Below, piece after piece: positions 46,712-60,274 of a stretch of DNA of 64,000 nt (the first letter of the stretch is position 1; each line of letters opens with the position of its first letter). The DNA comes from Mrakia gelida (taxonomy: Eukaryota; Basidiomycota; Tremellomycetes; Cystofilobasidiales; Mrakiaceae): contig BRON01000003.1 in assembly GCA_024345305.1 (NCBI GenBank), forward strand, positions 496,001 through 560,000. Reading direction: 5' to 3'. Both the position numbers and the translations under genes were made by a program. The notes beneath the pieces were generated by a model. It was not told the origin of the DNA. It ran no database searches and saw only the letters and a list, made by a program, of their open reading frames with translations.

Positions 46712-47289
46712 CTACAACACGGGTAGATTATCGAATCGAATCTCGCTCGGTGATCGTCGACCCTTCGTCTCCACGCCTTCGCCCTCACCCACCTCTGGTT
46801 CCGGACTTGAGATGCCAGGAAACGAGAGGTTGATCGAGGGGAAGCGGACGAAGGAGAAGTTAGATTCGAGTGGGTCGAAGGGAGTTGAGAGAAGAGAGTA
46901 GCGAGGAGGGACGATCCGGTGTTCGTTACGACCTGCGAAAACAAAGACGCGTCAGAACAGTTCGACGACGAGGACGAAGGAAAGGAGGAGAGCGTACGAA
47001 TGACCGAGCGGGGAGATACGGGATAGCGGCGAGATGGAAGGGTAGCGCATGACGCGATTTGAGGCCAGGAGGAAAGTCGAAGGAGGCATCTGAGGAAAGA
47101 ACGAAAAGGAGGAAGGGAGTCAGCGACGTCGAACGCACGTCGAAGGCAAAGGGACGAGAGATTCACGAGGTAGGTTGCGCATATGATGAGCAGCGGTATC
47201 GATGAGGTATGAGGATTCGAGAGAGATGGAACGAGCCAGCAACGAGGTGATGGGACGAGGGAAGGAAACGAAGGGAGAAGTTCGAACAT
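46712..47289 (-). CDS. Possible small spliced gene downstream of the RNase III gene
   Basis: Three minus-strand segments (47289-47156, 46998-47089, 46712-46932) join through two introns, each with a CTGAC element before the acceptor, to an open frame of 148 codons. The start is hydrophobic (SIPLLIICATYLVNL); the end reads RRNEHRIVPPRYSLLSTPFD and closes with PSEIRFDNLPVL, which has the codon texture of real coding sequence. The ATG lies only 17 nt after the RNase III stop, odd for an independent gene. It may instead be 3' exons of that gene in an unrecognised splice form. No family is recognised. Confidence 0.3.
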
Positions 47290-47305
47290 CGAAGCACGAG
47301 TTCGA

Positions 47306-49652
47306 TCAGAGCGCGACGACCTCCTCGCTGGTAGCGACGGTAGAAGAACGATTGGCGGTGTCGAAAGGATGAGTCTGGGTTGGCCAAGGGGAATGAGAGG
47401 TGGTCAGCCCTTCGACTGGCGAAGTTGGGAGAGAAGCAGGGGAGGAGGGGAGGACGAGAAACAGACAATTCCGAGGAAGCGGCAGGCGGCGTAGGAGACG
47501 CTGTGAGATAAGTGACGATAGAGGGGGGAGTTAGTTAGGAACTCGAGGCTCGAAATAGAGGAGGGAGACAGAGAACAAACTTGTTCTTGACACGCGAGGA
47601 GAGTTAAAAGAGAAGGAAATAAAGACGCGCGTCAGTTTCCCAAGTCGATCGTCGTCTCCCTCGCCTCTTCTTCTCCCGAGACGTACCTTAGCGACCTTCT
47701 TCTGACTGGCTTGAGCAGGTCCGAATTCGTACCAACTTCCATCTCCGTCTCCCGATCGTCCTCTCTCGACTCGAAGGGAGAACGAGTAGATCTTGTGGTT
47801 CTTGTGGTTGTACGAGACGTCGTTCTCGACGCACTCGACTCGAACCTCGTTGAGCTTGCCCCATTCGATCTGCGGAGCGAGGCAAAGAAGACAAAAATTC
47901 AGCGAGAGGTCGTCGAGAAAGCGACGAAACGAGAGACGAGGAGAGAAGTCGCGCCGAAGAAGGGAAGAGAAGGGACGGAAAAGAGAAGACTGACCAGCAT
48001 CGCCGTGTAGCCCTGATGGTCCGCATCGCCAGGCTTGGGTCGAGCGTCCTCGTCTGCTTTGGCTTTGAAGGTCAGGTATCCAGCCGTCGCGATGGGAGTC
48101 ATGACTTCTCGAAGCCACATTCGCGCCATCTGGAAGCCGTACTACTCCGAGATGGCGGCGAGGTAGGCTTCGAAGAGCTGGCTTCGGACGGTAGGTTGGA
48201 GCTTGAGAGCGAGAACCTGAGCTGGAGATGCTCGAAGCTGGGTGTGAAGGTGGTAGGAGGTCTGCGAGGCGAGGGAAACGAAGGGAAGAGTGTCAGTCGC
48301 GTCTTCGAGTCGAGGCGAGACGAGACAAGACGAGACGAGACAAGATGAAGAGGTACAACGTACAGCGAGAGCCGAGAGAGCGTGTTTGTTGTTGACGAGG
48401 TTGGCCCGAAGGACCTGGAAGCAGAAGGAGAGGTAAGAGAGCTGGCGGATCGAGAGGGAAGTGACTTTGGACGCGACGAGTTGGAAGAACGAACGCTGGC
48501 TCCTCCAGGCGTGACCTGCAGCCGCAAGAGGAGAAAAACTAGTCAGACGAGTTTCTAACCATTACGACGGAGAATAGGCTGCACTCACTCGAGGGAAGAG
48601 ATCTTGGATGAGCTCCGTTGTGATGAGGGAGAGAAGCGCATCTCCGAGGTGCTGTTCGTCGACGAGAGGTCAAGAAGAGGGAAACGATCAGCTTCGTCGT
48701 GGCAGGAAGAGAGGATCTGGTAGCTACCTCAAGTCTCTCGTAGTCGTAGAGGGCGTCTCCACCAGGATCGGCGAAGGCTGAACGAGAAACAGCGAACCAA
48801 AGCGAATCGAGCAAAGGTCAGTGACCGCGTCCGTCGCTTTTACTATCCGTCTTCATCTCCGCCCCGTTTCCCGATCTCCGACTCACCTCTCTTCTTGGTA
48901 CTGCTCCAACTCGTATGAGTGAAGACCATGGAGAACCAAGGCTCTTCCAAGGGAGGCAGGAGAGGGAGTCTCGACGACGTTGCGACTCCCTCGATCTTCA
49001 GGCCGAGAGGAGAAGGAAGCTGAGCCTCCAACGTGTAGACGAATCGAATCGTCTTCTCCGTTCGAGGGACGACGGAAGGAATGGTCTTGGACTGATGGAC
49101 GGCGAGTTCCTTCTGAAGGTTCTGTTGGTGCTTGAGGATCTCGGGAGGGACGGGGGGTCGCTCCTTTCGAACCAGGGTCGAGCCTTGAGGAGGAAGGGAG
49201 GAGATCTGTCGATTCCAGGGTTGGGTGGGATCATGGATGGAGTTGATGTGAGGAGGTTGAGCTCTCTCGTAGTTTTGAGGAGTGGGTTTGGTGGGTGAGC
49301 TGACTGGAGTGAGAGGGAGGGAGAAGGGACGTTGGAAGTGAGCTCCTCCAGCTCCATCTTCGACTCGAGCTCTTTCTGCTCCTCCTCCTGCTCCCGCTCC
49401 GTTCCACCGAGCCTGAGGAGGAGTCGTATGCGACCTGTTGTACGACTGGGTAGGAGTGATTGGGTAGGAGGAGGTCGTTGAGTAGGAGGAAGAGGTAGAG
49501 AGGGATGGAGGAGGAGGGTTGTTGAAGGTAGGAGAAGAAACGAGGAAGTCGTCGAAGGGGAACGCATCTCTTCCTCCGTCTCGGGGGGGCATGTTGAGGA
49601 ACGAGCCAGAGTCGATATCGTATCGAGGGAAGTTGGGAGGGATGTAAGACAT
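47306..49652 (-). pseudogene. RNase III plus dsRBD protein, interrupted by an in-frame TAG
   Basis: Nine exons (49652-48887, 48777-48728, 48651-48585, 48515-48364, 48261-47995, 47869-47687, 47585-47581, 47501-47468, 47374-47306) join to 531 codons with one internal TAG at 48142-48144. A ~230-residue Ser/Pro/Tyr-rich N-terminus precedes FTHTSW, the RNase III motif YERLEHLGDALLSLI, WRSQRSFFQLVASKVTSLSI, and RSQLFEAYLAAISE followed by the stop. The frame continues as YGFQMARMWLREVMTPI. The dsRBD reads IEWGKLNEVRVECVEND through SQKKVAK, then NNVSYAACRFLG. The Asp of the second catalytic motif (A-D-x-F-E-A) is Gln here. Exon 3 keeps phase only with a GTGCAG donor four bases past a better GTGAGT. 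Real pseudogene, readthrough or base error are all possible. Confidence 0.6.
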
Positions 49653-49814
49653 GCTTGGGAAGGATGGGGTGTCGCAGCGAGGAGTGAGAGAAGAAGGAGA
49701 TGGATGTCAACAGGGAGCGGACGAGGTCGTTTCGAAGCTCACCAAAAGCCTTCCCGTCCCTCCCTCCTCGGTCACCCAGCAACCACATCTCTCTCTCTCA
49801 ACTTTTCATCAACC

Positions 49815-49991
49815 ATGTCCTCTTCCTCTTCTCTTCTCGCTGCGCACAAACATCTTCCTCCTCTCGCGTTCGACCTGCATCCCGACGGCAAGTCCCTCAT
49901 CAACGACCGTCTTGAGCTCGACCTGCTCCCCTTCGTCTCAGTTGGGCGGTCGTTGATCGAGCGAAGGAGAGGAGGGAGGGAAAAAGTCTAG
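49815..49991 (+). pseudogene. Orphan first-exon-like ORF, probable gene remnant
   Basis: A 58-codon frame starts with a good context and pyrimidine-rich leader: SSSSSLLAAHKHLPPLAFDL, then HPDGKSLINDRLELDLLPF. The first ~43 residues look like a genuine N-terminus, but the frame then degenerates (RRRGGREKV) and no in-phase continuation is visible in the following 330 nt. It lies between two damaged genes. I read it as the remnant of a truncated or rearranged gene; a very small real protein is possible. Family unknown. Confidence 0.35.
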
Positions 49992-50322
49992 ATGAGAGCG
50001 AAGAACGGTGTGGCCATCATGCTGTTTCATTGAGCGGAATCCTACCTGCTCGAGCGAGGCCGAAGACGTCCAGAGCAGATCGACTCGCCGCCGACGCGCC
50101 TCCGTCTCTTCTTTATCGCTCTGAACTGCTCGTAGGAAGAGATACTCGCTGCGCTCTTCCATCTGCTTTCTGACATGACGCTCGTTTAAGACACAGGCAT
50201 CAGTATATTACAACTAGACTAAGCGAGCACAAAGGGAAACTGAAGCCACGACGCGGCTTCACCAACCTCCTCCGCTTCCTTCCTCCGACCAGCCACAACC
50301 CCTTCATCGACTCCATCCCATC
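49992..50322. other. Spacer without gene in the eroded region
   Basis: About 330 nt between the orphan ORF and the stop of the broken paralogue. No family motif or exon structure is visible; it may be eroded coding sequence. Confidence 0.4.
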
Positions 50323-51407
50323 TTAAACGTCCCAGGGCTTGATGGTACCCGCGAAGGACTCGTCGTTCTGCTGCTGAGTGGCAGCGTAGTTGTTGAAGAT
50401 TCCACCCGGCAGCGGTGTAGTAGTTCCTCTTGATGTGGGCGGTGAGACCTAGGGAGACGAAGAAGGAAGGGGAGGGTGATCAGTTTGGAAGTGGGATGAA
50501 GAGGTGAGAAGAGGTTAAGAGAAACGGGTCGAAGGAAAGAAAGAAGAGCAAGAAGCGAGGAGGAAAGATCGACGCACCTCCCGTCTCTCCGAACGAGTCC
50601 AAAACCGCGTCGGCGAGCATCCAGAAGGCTTCGACGTGATTGGCTGAGAGAGGCTTCTTGTCAGCTCGAGCGATGAGGACGGTTCCGGCGGTGGATTGCC
50701 AGCTGTGAGGGGAGGACAACGGAAGAAAGACGAGGTCAGCACGTTGGTGAGCTCAGCTCGACGCAGCTTCGAGATGGTCGACGAACGGTTCGGGTGCGAA
50801 CCCTGATTCAGTATCGATCATCATGAAGGTAGCCTGTGAGAAGGTGGAGTAGAGGACGTCAGACTCTCAAGGGAGCAGGCGAGGGAGGAAGGAAGAAAGG
50901 GAAAGGCAGAGCTGGCGATCTGTCTTGACTTCTTTCGCTTCAAACGTACTACAACCATACGTTTGAAGCGAAAGAAGTCAAGACTCGACCCGAGCTGGGG
51001 CCCACCGAGCACCAAAGCCTATTCGAGGGCAGAGTGACTTTCCTGCTGGTTGTCCAAAGATGCTCCCTGCCGAGAAGAAAGGAAGGAAGACGGGTCAGCT
51101 TCGCTCTTCTCTCCCTCCTTCCCTCCTCCCTCCCCTCCCCCCTCCCACCCGCTTCGCCCGTAGGAAGACACTCAAAACTCATAGTATCCCTGCTGGCTGA
51201 AGCGAGCTGCACGACCAAGAGCGGGAATCCGATGAGGGAGCTCAAGGGGCTGATGTCTCCGTGGGAGAAGAGGGGATGGTCGTCCGGAATGACCTTGGGG
51301 ACGAAGAGCCCTTGGTTTCGCTCCTCCATGCAGGGAACGAGAACGCAGGCGACTTGACCGGTAGGCTGGCTGGCGTTGGATGGAGAGAGGGCGGAAGGGG
51401 CGGACAT
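50323..51407 (-). pseudogene. Degenerate paralogue of the 36420-37439 gene
   Basis: Segments at 51407-~51170, 51066-51013, 50833-50787, 50702-50578 and 50448-50323 match the intact paralogue exon by exon: GQVACVLVPCMEERNQGLFV, DDHPLF, SPLSSLIGFPLLVV, TFMMIDTESGFAPEPW, STAGTVLIARADKKPLSANH, AFWMLADAVLDSFGETG, RNYYTAAGW and the end FAGTIKPWDV. The damage is threefold. The first exon ends in the wrong frame with no good donor. Exon 2 has a TAG at 51019-51021 (SHSALE, stop, AL). The last exon is shifted after AAGW, as if about five bases were lost relative to the paralogue. The Cdc37-like start of the other copy is missing. Intron 50834-51012 holds a 27-bp perfect hairpin. Confidence 0.65.
50922..50984. 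repeat. Perfect 27-bp inverted repeat with a 9-nt loop
   Basis: The left arm 50922-50948 (begins GTCTTGACTTC) and right arm 50958-50984 (ends GAAGTCAAGAC) are exact reverse complements, separated by CTACAACCA. Pairing stops at both outer edges. It lies inside the presumed intron 50834-51012 of the broken paralogue, so either transcript strand would fold into a long hairpin. It could come from a fold-back template-switch event during replication, from a small foldback element, or from an assembly artefact. Confidence 0.9.
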
Positions 51408-51789
51408 GGTGAAGGAAGGGAAAAGAAAGGAGGGGGGGAGAGGTGGCGAGGGTGGGTGGTGGAAGGAGGGAGAACGAAAGCTCGAAATGTTTCATCGTCT
51501 TTTTATCCTTCTTCTCTCCTTGACGACCATTCCAGGAGTTGAATTTTTGCTAGGTCAGCGCATCCTACTAACATCTCTTCGTATGCGTTTCGACCCTCCA
51601 CAATCTTGACTTCCTCTAGTCAAGAAACGCGTTCGAGGCGCTGCGGGCTGAACGAAAGAACAGTCGCGTCGCGGCTTCCCCCCCGCTCTCCGTCCGCCTT
51701 CCTCTTCGTTCCGCGTCCCAACGACTTCCTTTCCTTCCGCCTTGTTCACCATGCTCCGGCTCGTACAGTATGCTTAATAGGACTGCGAT
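51408..51789. other. Divergent spacer, no gene seen
   Basis: About 380 nt between the broken paralogue (minus) and the FAD oxidase (plus). The right half contains ORF scraps on both strands without family motifs. It probably includes the oxidase promoter, and may include eroded 5' coding sequence of either neighbour. Confidence 0.4.
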
Positions 51790-54203
51790 ATGTCGCATGG
51801 CTCTGCTTTTCCCACAGCAGCTAGTTCGCTCGAAACGCGAGCTGGCTGGACGCGTCGCGTGCTGCCTTACGTGATACCTCCTTTTCCCTCGCGCTCTTTT
51901 CCCCTCCTTGAGCGGGTCGCGTGGTCGATCCGACCCGCCGGAGTTGTCGCTTACCCTCGAACCAACGAGGACGTCTCAGCTCTCGTCAAGTGGGCTTCAA
52001 AGGAGGATGTTGAGTTCGTCGTCTGGTGAGTTGGCGTCTAGCGAAGGGTAAAAGCGCAGCGGAGGCGACGACGACGTGTTTCGCCCTGCTCTCCAAGACA
52101 GTCGTTTCGGATTTGTCTCCCTCGCAGTGCTGACCTATCTCTCCTCTCTCGATTTTATCTCTTGTACCATCAGTGGCGGCGGTCACTCAGCTGGAGCGGT
52201 GAGTCGCTTCTAGATCTTTTGCGTCCAGTCGAATCGCGTCACGTCGAAGGCTGATCCTCTCTCGCTCTCACTCACAGTCGAGCAGCACAGATGGAGGACT
52301 CGTCATTGATCTAGGAAGATGCATCACCTCGGTTACTGTCGATGCTCCCAACAAGACCGTCACAGTCGGAGGAGGAGCTCGATGGAGACAGGTCGACGAC
52401 GTGATCTGTCCTCTCGGGCTCGCAGCTGCTGCTGGAACTGTGTCAGATACTGGAGTGGGAGGGTGAGTCAAGCTTAAGATTGAGAGAGTCGAGAACCGGC
52501 TGACGAGCGGTCCCTTGATCTCGAAACAGGCTCTCTTTGGGAGGGGGTGAGTCCAACACGACGCGACGTGACGCGACTCCGTCCGATATCGAGCTCATCA
52601 TTCTGTTCTCGCCCGCTTCTAATCGTTCTCAGGCCTCGGACACCTCATGGGTACCACTGGCTTGGTTGTTGACAACATACTCGGAGCGACGGTCGTTCTT
52701 GCTTCGGGGGAGATTGTCGAAGCCAACGCGGATTCCCACCCCGACCTGTACTGGGCGATTAGAGGTTCGTTCTTCATTTCTTCGTAATCGACAGAAGTCT
52801 ATTATATCTCTCCCACCACTGAACTTTGTGTTTGTCCTCCTCTTGCAGGAGGAGGAGGAGCGTTCGGAGTCGTCACTTCGTTCACTTTCCGACTTCACGA
52901 TCAGCGATCCACGATCGGATTCTCCATGTCACTCTTTGCTCCCGATCAGCTCGAGATCATCGTTCCCAAGATTCAGAAGTGGTTGGGGGTGAGCTCGCCG
53001 TTCTTCAATCCGTCGCCTCAACGCTGATCTCATTCTCGACGCGTCGACGCCTTTCGCTCTTCTCTTCGCAGGTCCGAACCCCCGACGAGGCAGGCATCCT
53101 CGCCTTCGTCAGCTTCAAGGGAACCACTCCCTCGATCATGTTCGGAGTGACCTACAACGGTCCTACCGAGGAAGGCCAGCTCAAAATCGCGGACATCGTC
53201 GAAAGTTAGTCTTCGTCGGCTCGCTCTCCACCTTTGCAGCTGACGGCTTCCTTTCTTCCATCATCCCGCAGCCGCCTTCTTTGGAAAGGAAATGCGAGAA
53301 GTCAAAGCCGCCGATCTCAACACTCAGCTTACCAACTTCCTCGCCCCCGGAAGTCAGTCGCGTCCCGTCGTCTTCTTCCCCCCCCTGCCCCTTTATCTTT
53401 CTTTGCCTTTTCTGATTGGTTCTCTTGCGTTTCTTCTACAGAGACCATCTATCAAACGGCCTCTAGCGTTCCTGTGTTCACCCCCGAGCTCGTCACCAAG
53501 CTCTACAAGGAATGGGAGACCGTTAAAGTCACGTCCCCTCGACCCGAGATCCCATCCGTCAGTCAAGTTCCTCGTTGCTTTCCTGACTCAACGAAACGAT
53601 CCAGAGAAGAGACTAAAGCCTCTCCGTCTTTTCTTCGCCCACTTCCAGGTCATGGTCGCCTTCGTGGTTCGTTTTTCAAACTCGTCGTCGTCCTCTTCAC
53701 TCCTCGCCCCTTGCCCCTTGCCCCTTGCTGATGTTCGGTCCTCACTTTGGCTTCCCCTACTCTCAGCTCAGCAACTGGGAGGCTGCCTCCAAGATTGATC
53801 CTCACGCCACTCCTGACTTCAACCGATCGAAGAACGTACGTCCGCGACCCTCCTCCCTCTGATCTCAGCTCTTGATCAAGATCGTTCGTCGCGTCGTTTG
53901 TCTTCCTTTCTCTCTCGCTGATCAACCCCTTCTTTATCTTTCCCACCTCTCCAGCAAATTCTCCTCGACACCGAAATCACCTACACCGACTTCACCGCCG
54001 CCAAAGAGCTCGCCTCCCACCTCCGTCGAGTCGCTGGCTCCCAAAGCTCGTACCTCAACTGGGAGACGGAGGACGCGTCGTCTAGTTCCACACCGGGCGA
54101 CGCGCGAGCCCGAGCTACGTTTGGAGATGAGAATTTGGCGAGGCTGAGGGAGATCAAGGGGAGGTACGATCCTGAGAGGAGGTTCAGGAGTTGGTTTGGT
54201 TGA
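51790..54203 (+). CDS. Berberine-bridge-type FAD-linked oxidase
   Basis: Twelve exons (51790-52025, 52174-52198, 52278-52462, 52530-52546, 52633-52764, 52849-52988, 53072-53204, 53272-53352, 53442-53557, 53649-53666, 53767-53835, 53955-54203) join to 466 aa. The FAD-binding domain is clear: RPAGVVAYPRTNEDVSALVK, CGGGHSAGAS (His for covalent FAD), GGLVIDLGR, VTVGGGARWRQVDD, GTVSDTGVGGLSLGGGLGHL, and NADSHPDLYWAIRGGGGAFG. The C-terminal BBE-like end is REIKGRYDPERRFRSWFG. The Cys that gives the second covalent FAD bond in bicovalent members is absent (GTVSDTG), so attachment is probably through His only. The substrate is unknown. The N-terminal ~38 residues look random and no signal peptide is seen, so the true start is uncertain. 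Exons 4 and 10 are microexons (17 and 18 nt). Confidence 0.82.
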
Positions 54204-54525
54204 GCACACGACGCGTCAATCGGTTTCTGCCCTTAGCTCTGTAGTCTCGCTCTCCGCTCACGATGATCTTCTTTCTCGATCTGGTCCGAGAGAGAAACGA
54301 GAGAGAGACGATCTTCATAAGATCGAGAGCGCGCGCAACGGGAGAAATACAATGAGGAGGGCAGCTCGAACGAGCTAAAACCAGGAAACTGAGCGAAAAT
54401 GAAGAAACGAGGACGACGCGAAGAAGGGCAGGGGGATGCTAGATTATAGTGGATATCAACAGAGAGCAACGGCGTGAAAAGGAAAGGAAGGGAAGGGAAC
54501 GAGTGCAAAGGAACGAGTGCGCTGC

Positions 54526-57905
<3,380 letters not shown>

Positions 57906-59674
57906 TTTTACCGAGCGAGGAGGAGGGGAGGAGAGTTATTGGGTCTCGAAGACCGACTAGGGCCGAGGGTGCGAGAGGGAAAAGAGCGACGAAACAGCAG
58001 CTGGAAGCTTGCTGACGGAGACAAGAGTACGAGGAGGTAGAGGGCCGAAGGGAGCGGAGGGTGAGGTCCAAGAGATTTGGGTGGGAGGTCTTCGTTCGTC
58101 GTTGTTGGAAGGCAAAAGAGGACGAAGACTCAACGCTCGACGACATGTTGAGCTCGAATCGCCTCCCTTCCCCAAGATGTGACTCGCTCGTTTTATCTTC
58201 CCCACAACCCAAGAAGAAACGCCGCTCGTCTGGCTCGTGATCAGCGACGCGTCCTAAAACGTTTCTCATCGAAGAAAAACCAAACGACTTCGCTTCAGCG
58301 TCGCATTTTTTTTCCCTCGCTCGAAACACTCGTTTCCTTGCCCTCGACACTGATCTCTACAGCGCTTGTTCAACCACAACGGGCGCTCTACACTCCGCTC
58401 TGAATCCTTCGATAAAAACTCCAGGGGGAAGCAAGGGGGGAGATGGGGCAGCTCGAGCGGCTTCGACCTTTGTCGGCTTTGCATCGTCCCTCTTCGATAA
58501 TCAAGCGGACCGACTGCCTATACACCGTTCCCCTGGCGGAAGCGGTTCCTGAAAAGACACGCATGGGTTTTTATATGAAGTCGATCTCACGATCTTCAGC
58601 GAGGGCGGTCAGCTAGAGACGAGCGGGTTCGAGACTCGAGAGTCGGCTCTTCGGAACGCGTTCTCTTTCCTTTTGCTGAAAGCCAGGTCTGCTTGCGGTC
58701 TACCCTCTTCAGCGAGATGTCTTCGAGGTTGTAGTCCTCCCAGCAGTGCTCGGAGAGAGCTCTGAGAGAAAAATCGAAGAGCGAGGAGCTTTCGAGCTTC
58801 CCAAACGTCAGCCCTCGCTCGTCGCCCTACGTCGTTTCAGAGGAATAGGAGGGGATGTAAGGAGCTCATCAGCGTGCGAATTGCTCAGTAGAGGATGAGT
58901 AATAGTAAACTCGACTATGAGGCTGACGTCTGGGCTAAACGAGAGTCAGAAACGAATCACGATGCGATGAAACGAAAGAGACGCGTCGAGCGCTGGAGAG
59001 TCGTCGCTGTAGAACCTGAGTGTGATGGTATTGCTCTCGCAGCGCAGAGGTAGTAAAGCCACGTGTTTGCATCTCCTATTCAGCTACAGCTAGTCAGCGT
59101 TCGACCGTACTCCTGGGCGACAATCGGCTGAGCGACGCGTCCGAGGGGAGCGAGAATCCGAGATGAGGTCTTCAACACGCCCGTTTGAGTGAGCATACGA
59201 CTTCAGAACCAACACTGTATATTCTGATGGATCGAATGTACATGTGCCTAGAGACAAGAAGCCTAGAAGAAGAGAGTAAGCAATGGTGAGGGATCAAAGT
59301 TGTCGCGTCGTCGATGTTGTGTCCAAGCACATCATGTATCAAGCTGCCAATTTCTCTTCGAAGTCACTCTGACTACGAACTTCGGATGAGCCAAAGACAT
59401 AGCTCCCATTTGAAACTGAAGCCACCGAAGTCACGTCGTGAAGCAGCTGAAGATTGAGCGACGATGCGTCGCGTGAAGTCGAGGGTTTCGAGCGCTGGGA
59501 AGGAGAAGCAGAAAACACCAAAAGAAAGTACATCGAGATCAGATGGGCCACTCTATCTATCCTATGCCCGAAAAGAGCAAATTTGACCCTGAAAACCTCT
59601 CTTCCACCCACAACGACATTCCTTCGTCGAGCACTCCTCTCCCTCACTCAAACGGCCATCTCCTTCTCAGCGCC
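57906..59674. other. Longest gene-free stretch of the window
   Basis: About 1.77 kb upstream of the malic enzyme and DPM3, which diverge. It includes a possible upstream ORF on the minus strand (ATG at 58146, Ser-rich, overlapping the malic enzyme leader) and four GACGCGTC palindromes or near copies (58246, 58980, 59134, 58252 region). Sequence from about 58500 to 59340 is less pyrimidine-biased than the usual spacers, with no exon-like frame. I see no tRNA: a GTTCGAGAC box-B-like string near 58628 has no matching T-stem or A box. Confidence 0.45.
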
Positions 59675-60274
59675 ATGACTCGAGCTACTTCCATCCTCCT
59701 CTACGCCGTCCCTCTCACGATCCTCTACTTCCTCTTCCTCCTCGGAGCCATCTCGGTACCCATCATCTCGACTGAGGCAGCCGACGAGATCTTGCCAGTC
59801 GTGAGTTGAGCTTTCACCTTCCTTCCCTTCCTTTCCCTCCGAAGCTCACCTTTCCTTCCCTTTGAAACAGATCCCCTGGGTTCTTCTTGTCACCTTTGGA
59901 GCTTACTCGTTAGGATCGCTGGGTTGGGGGCTGGTGACGTTCAGGGATTGTCCAGAAGCCTACAGGGAGCTGATGATGGTGAGTTCTGAGCTCTCCCTTC
60001 CCTTCCTTCCTTCAACGATCAGTCTCGCCGCCCTTCTCGAGAGACTTCGCGCTCTCGATGCCTCCCAGTAGGACTGGTCGCCTCCCTTTATCACTCTGCG
60101 CTTCTCTGCGAGTTGAGAACGGCTGGGAGGGAGGAGGGAAGGAAAAGAGCAGACAGCAACCACGAAGCTCGACGAAGCTCACACCTCGTTTTCCCTTCTC
60201 GTTCTTCTCGTCCACAGGAGATCACACAGGCAAAGGACGACCTTCGATCCAAAGGAGTCTCAGTCGACACGTAA
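59675..60274 (+). CDS. DPM3: DPM3, dolichol-phosphate mannose synthase regulatory subunit
   Basis: Three exons (59675-59800, 59871-59978, 60218-60274) join to 96 aa, the normal DPM3 size. The start MTRATSILLYAVPLTILYFL opens the first membrane helix; the second is PWVLLVTFGAYSLGSLGWGL. The C-terminal cytosolic motif TFRDCPEAYRELMMEITQAK and DDLRSKGVSVDT match the family. DPM3 anchors the catalytic DPM1 to the ER membrane so that dolichol-P-mannose can be made for N-glycans, GPI anchors and O-mannosylation. An upstream in-frame ATG at 59543 would add 44 polar residues; I reject it because DPM3 proteins start at MTRA-type sequence. Intron 2 is rather long (239 nt). Confidence 0.93.

Noticed and set aside
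48585..48651. One-base deletion in RNase III exon 3
   Set aside because: An alternative GTGCAG donor four bases downstream keeps the frame, so a deletion need not be assumed.
58620..58650. Box-B-like GTTCGAGAC suggesting a tRNA
   Set aside because: The flanking bases do not form a T-stem, there is no A box at the right distance and no acceptor stem pairing.
59543..59674. Upstream in-frame ATG extending DPM3 by 44 residues
   Set aside because: The extension is polar and unlike any DPM3; the downstream MTRA start matches the family.
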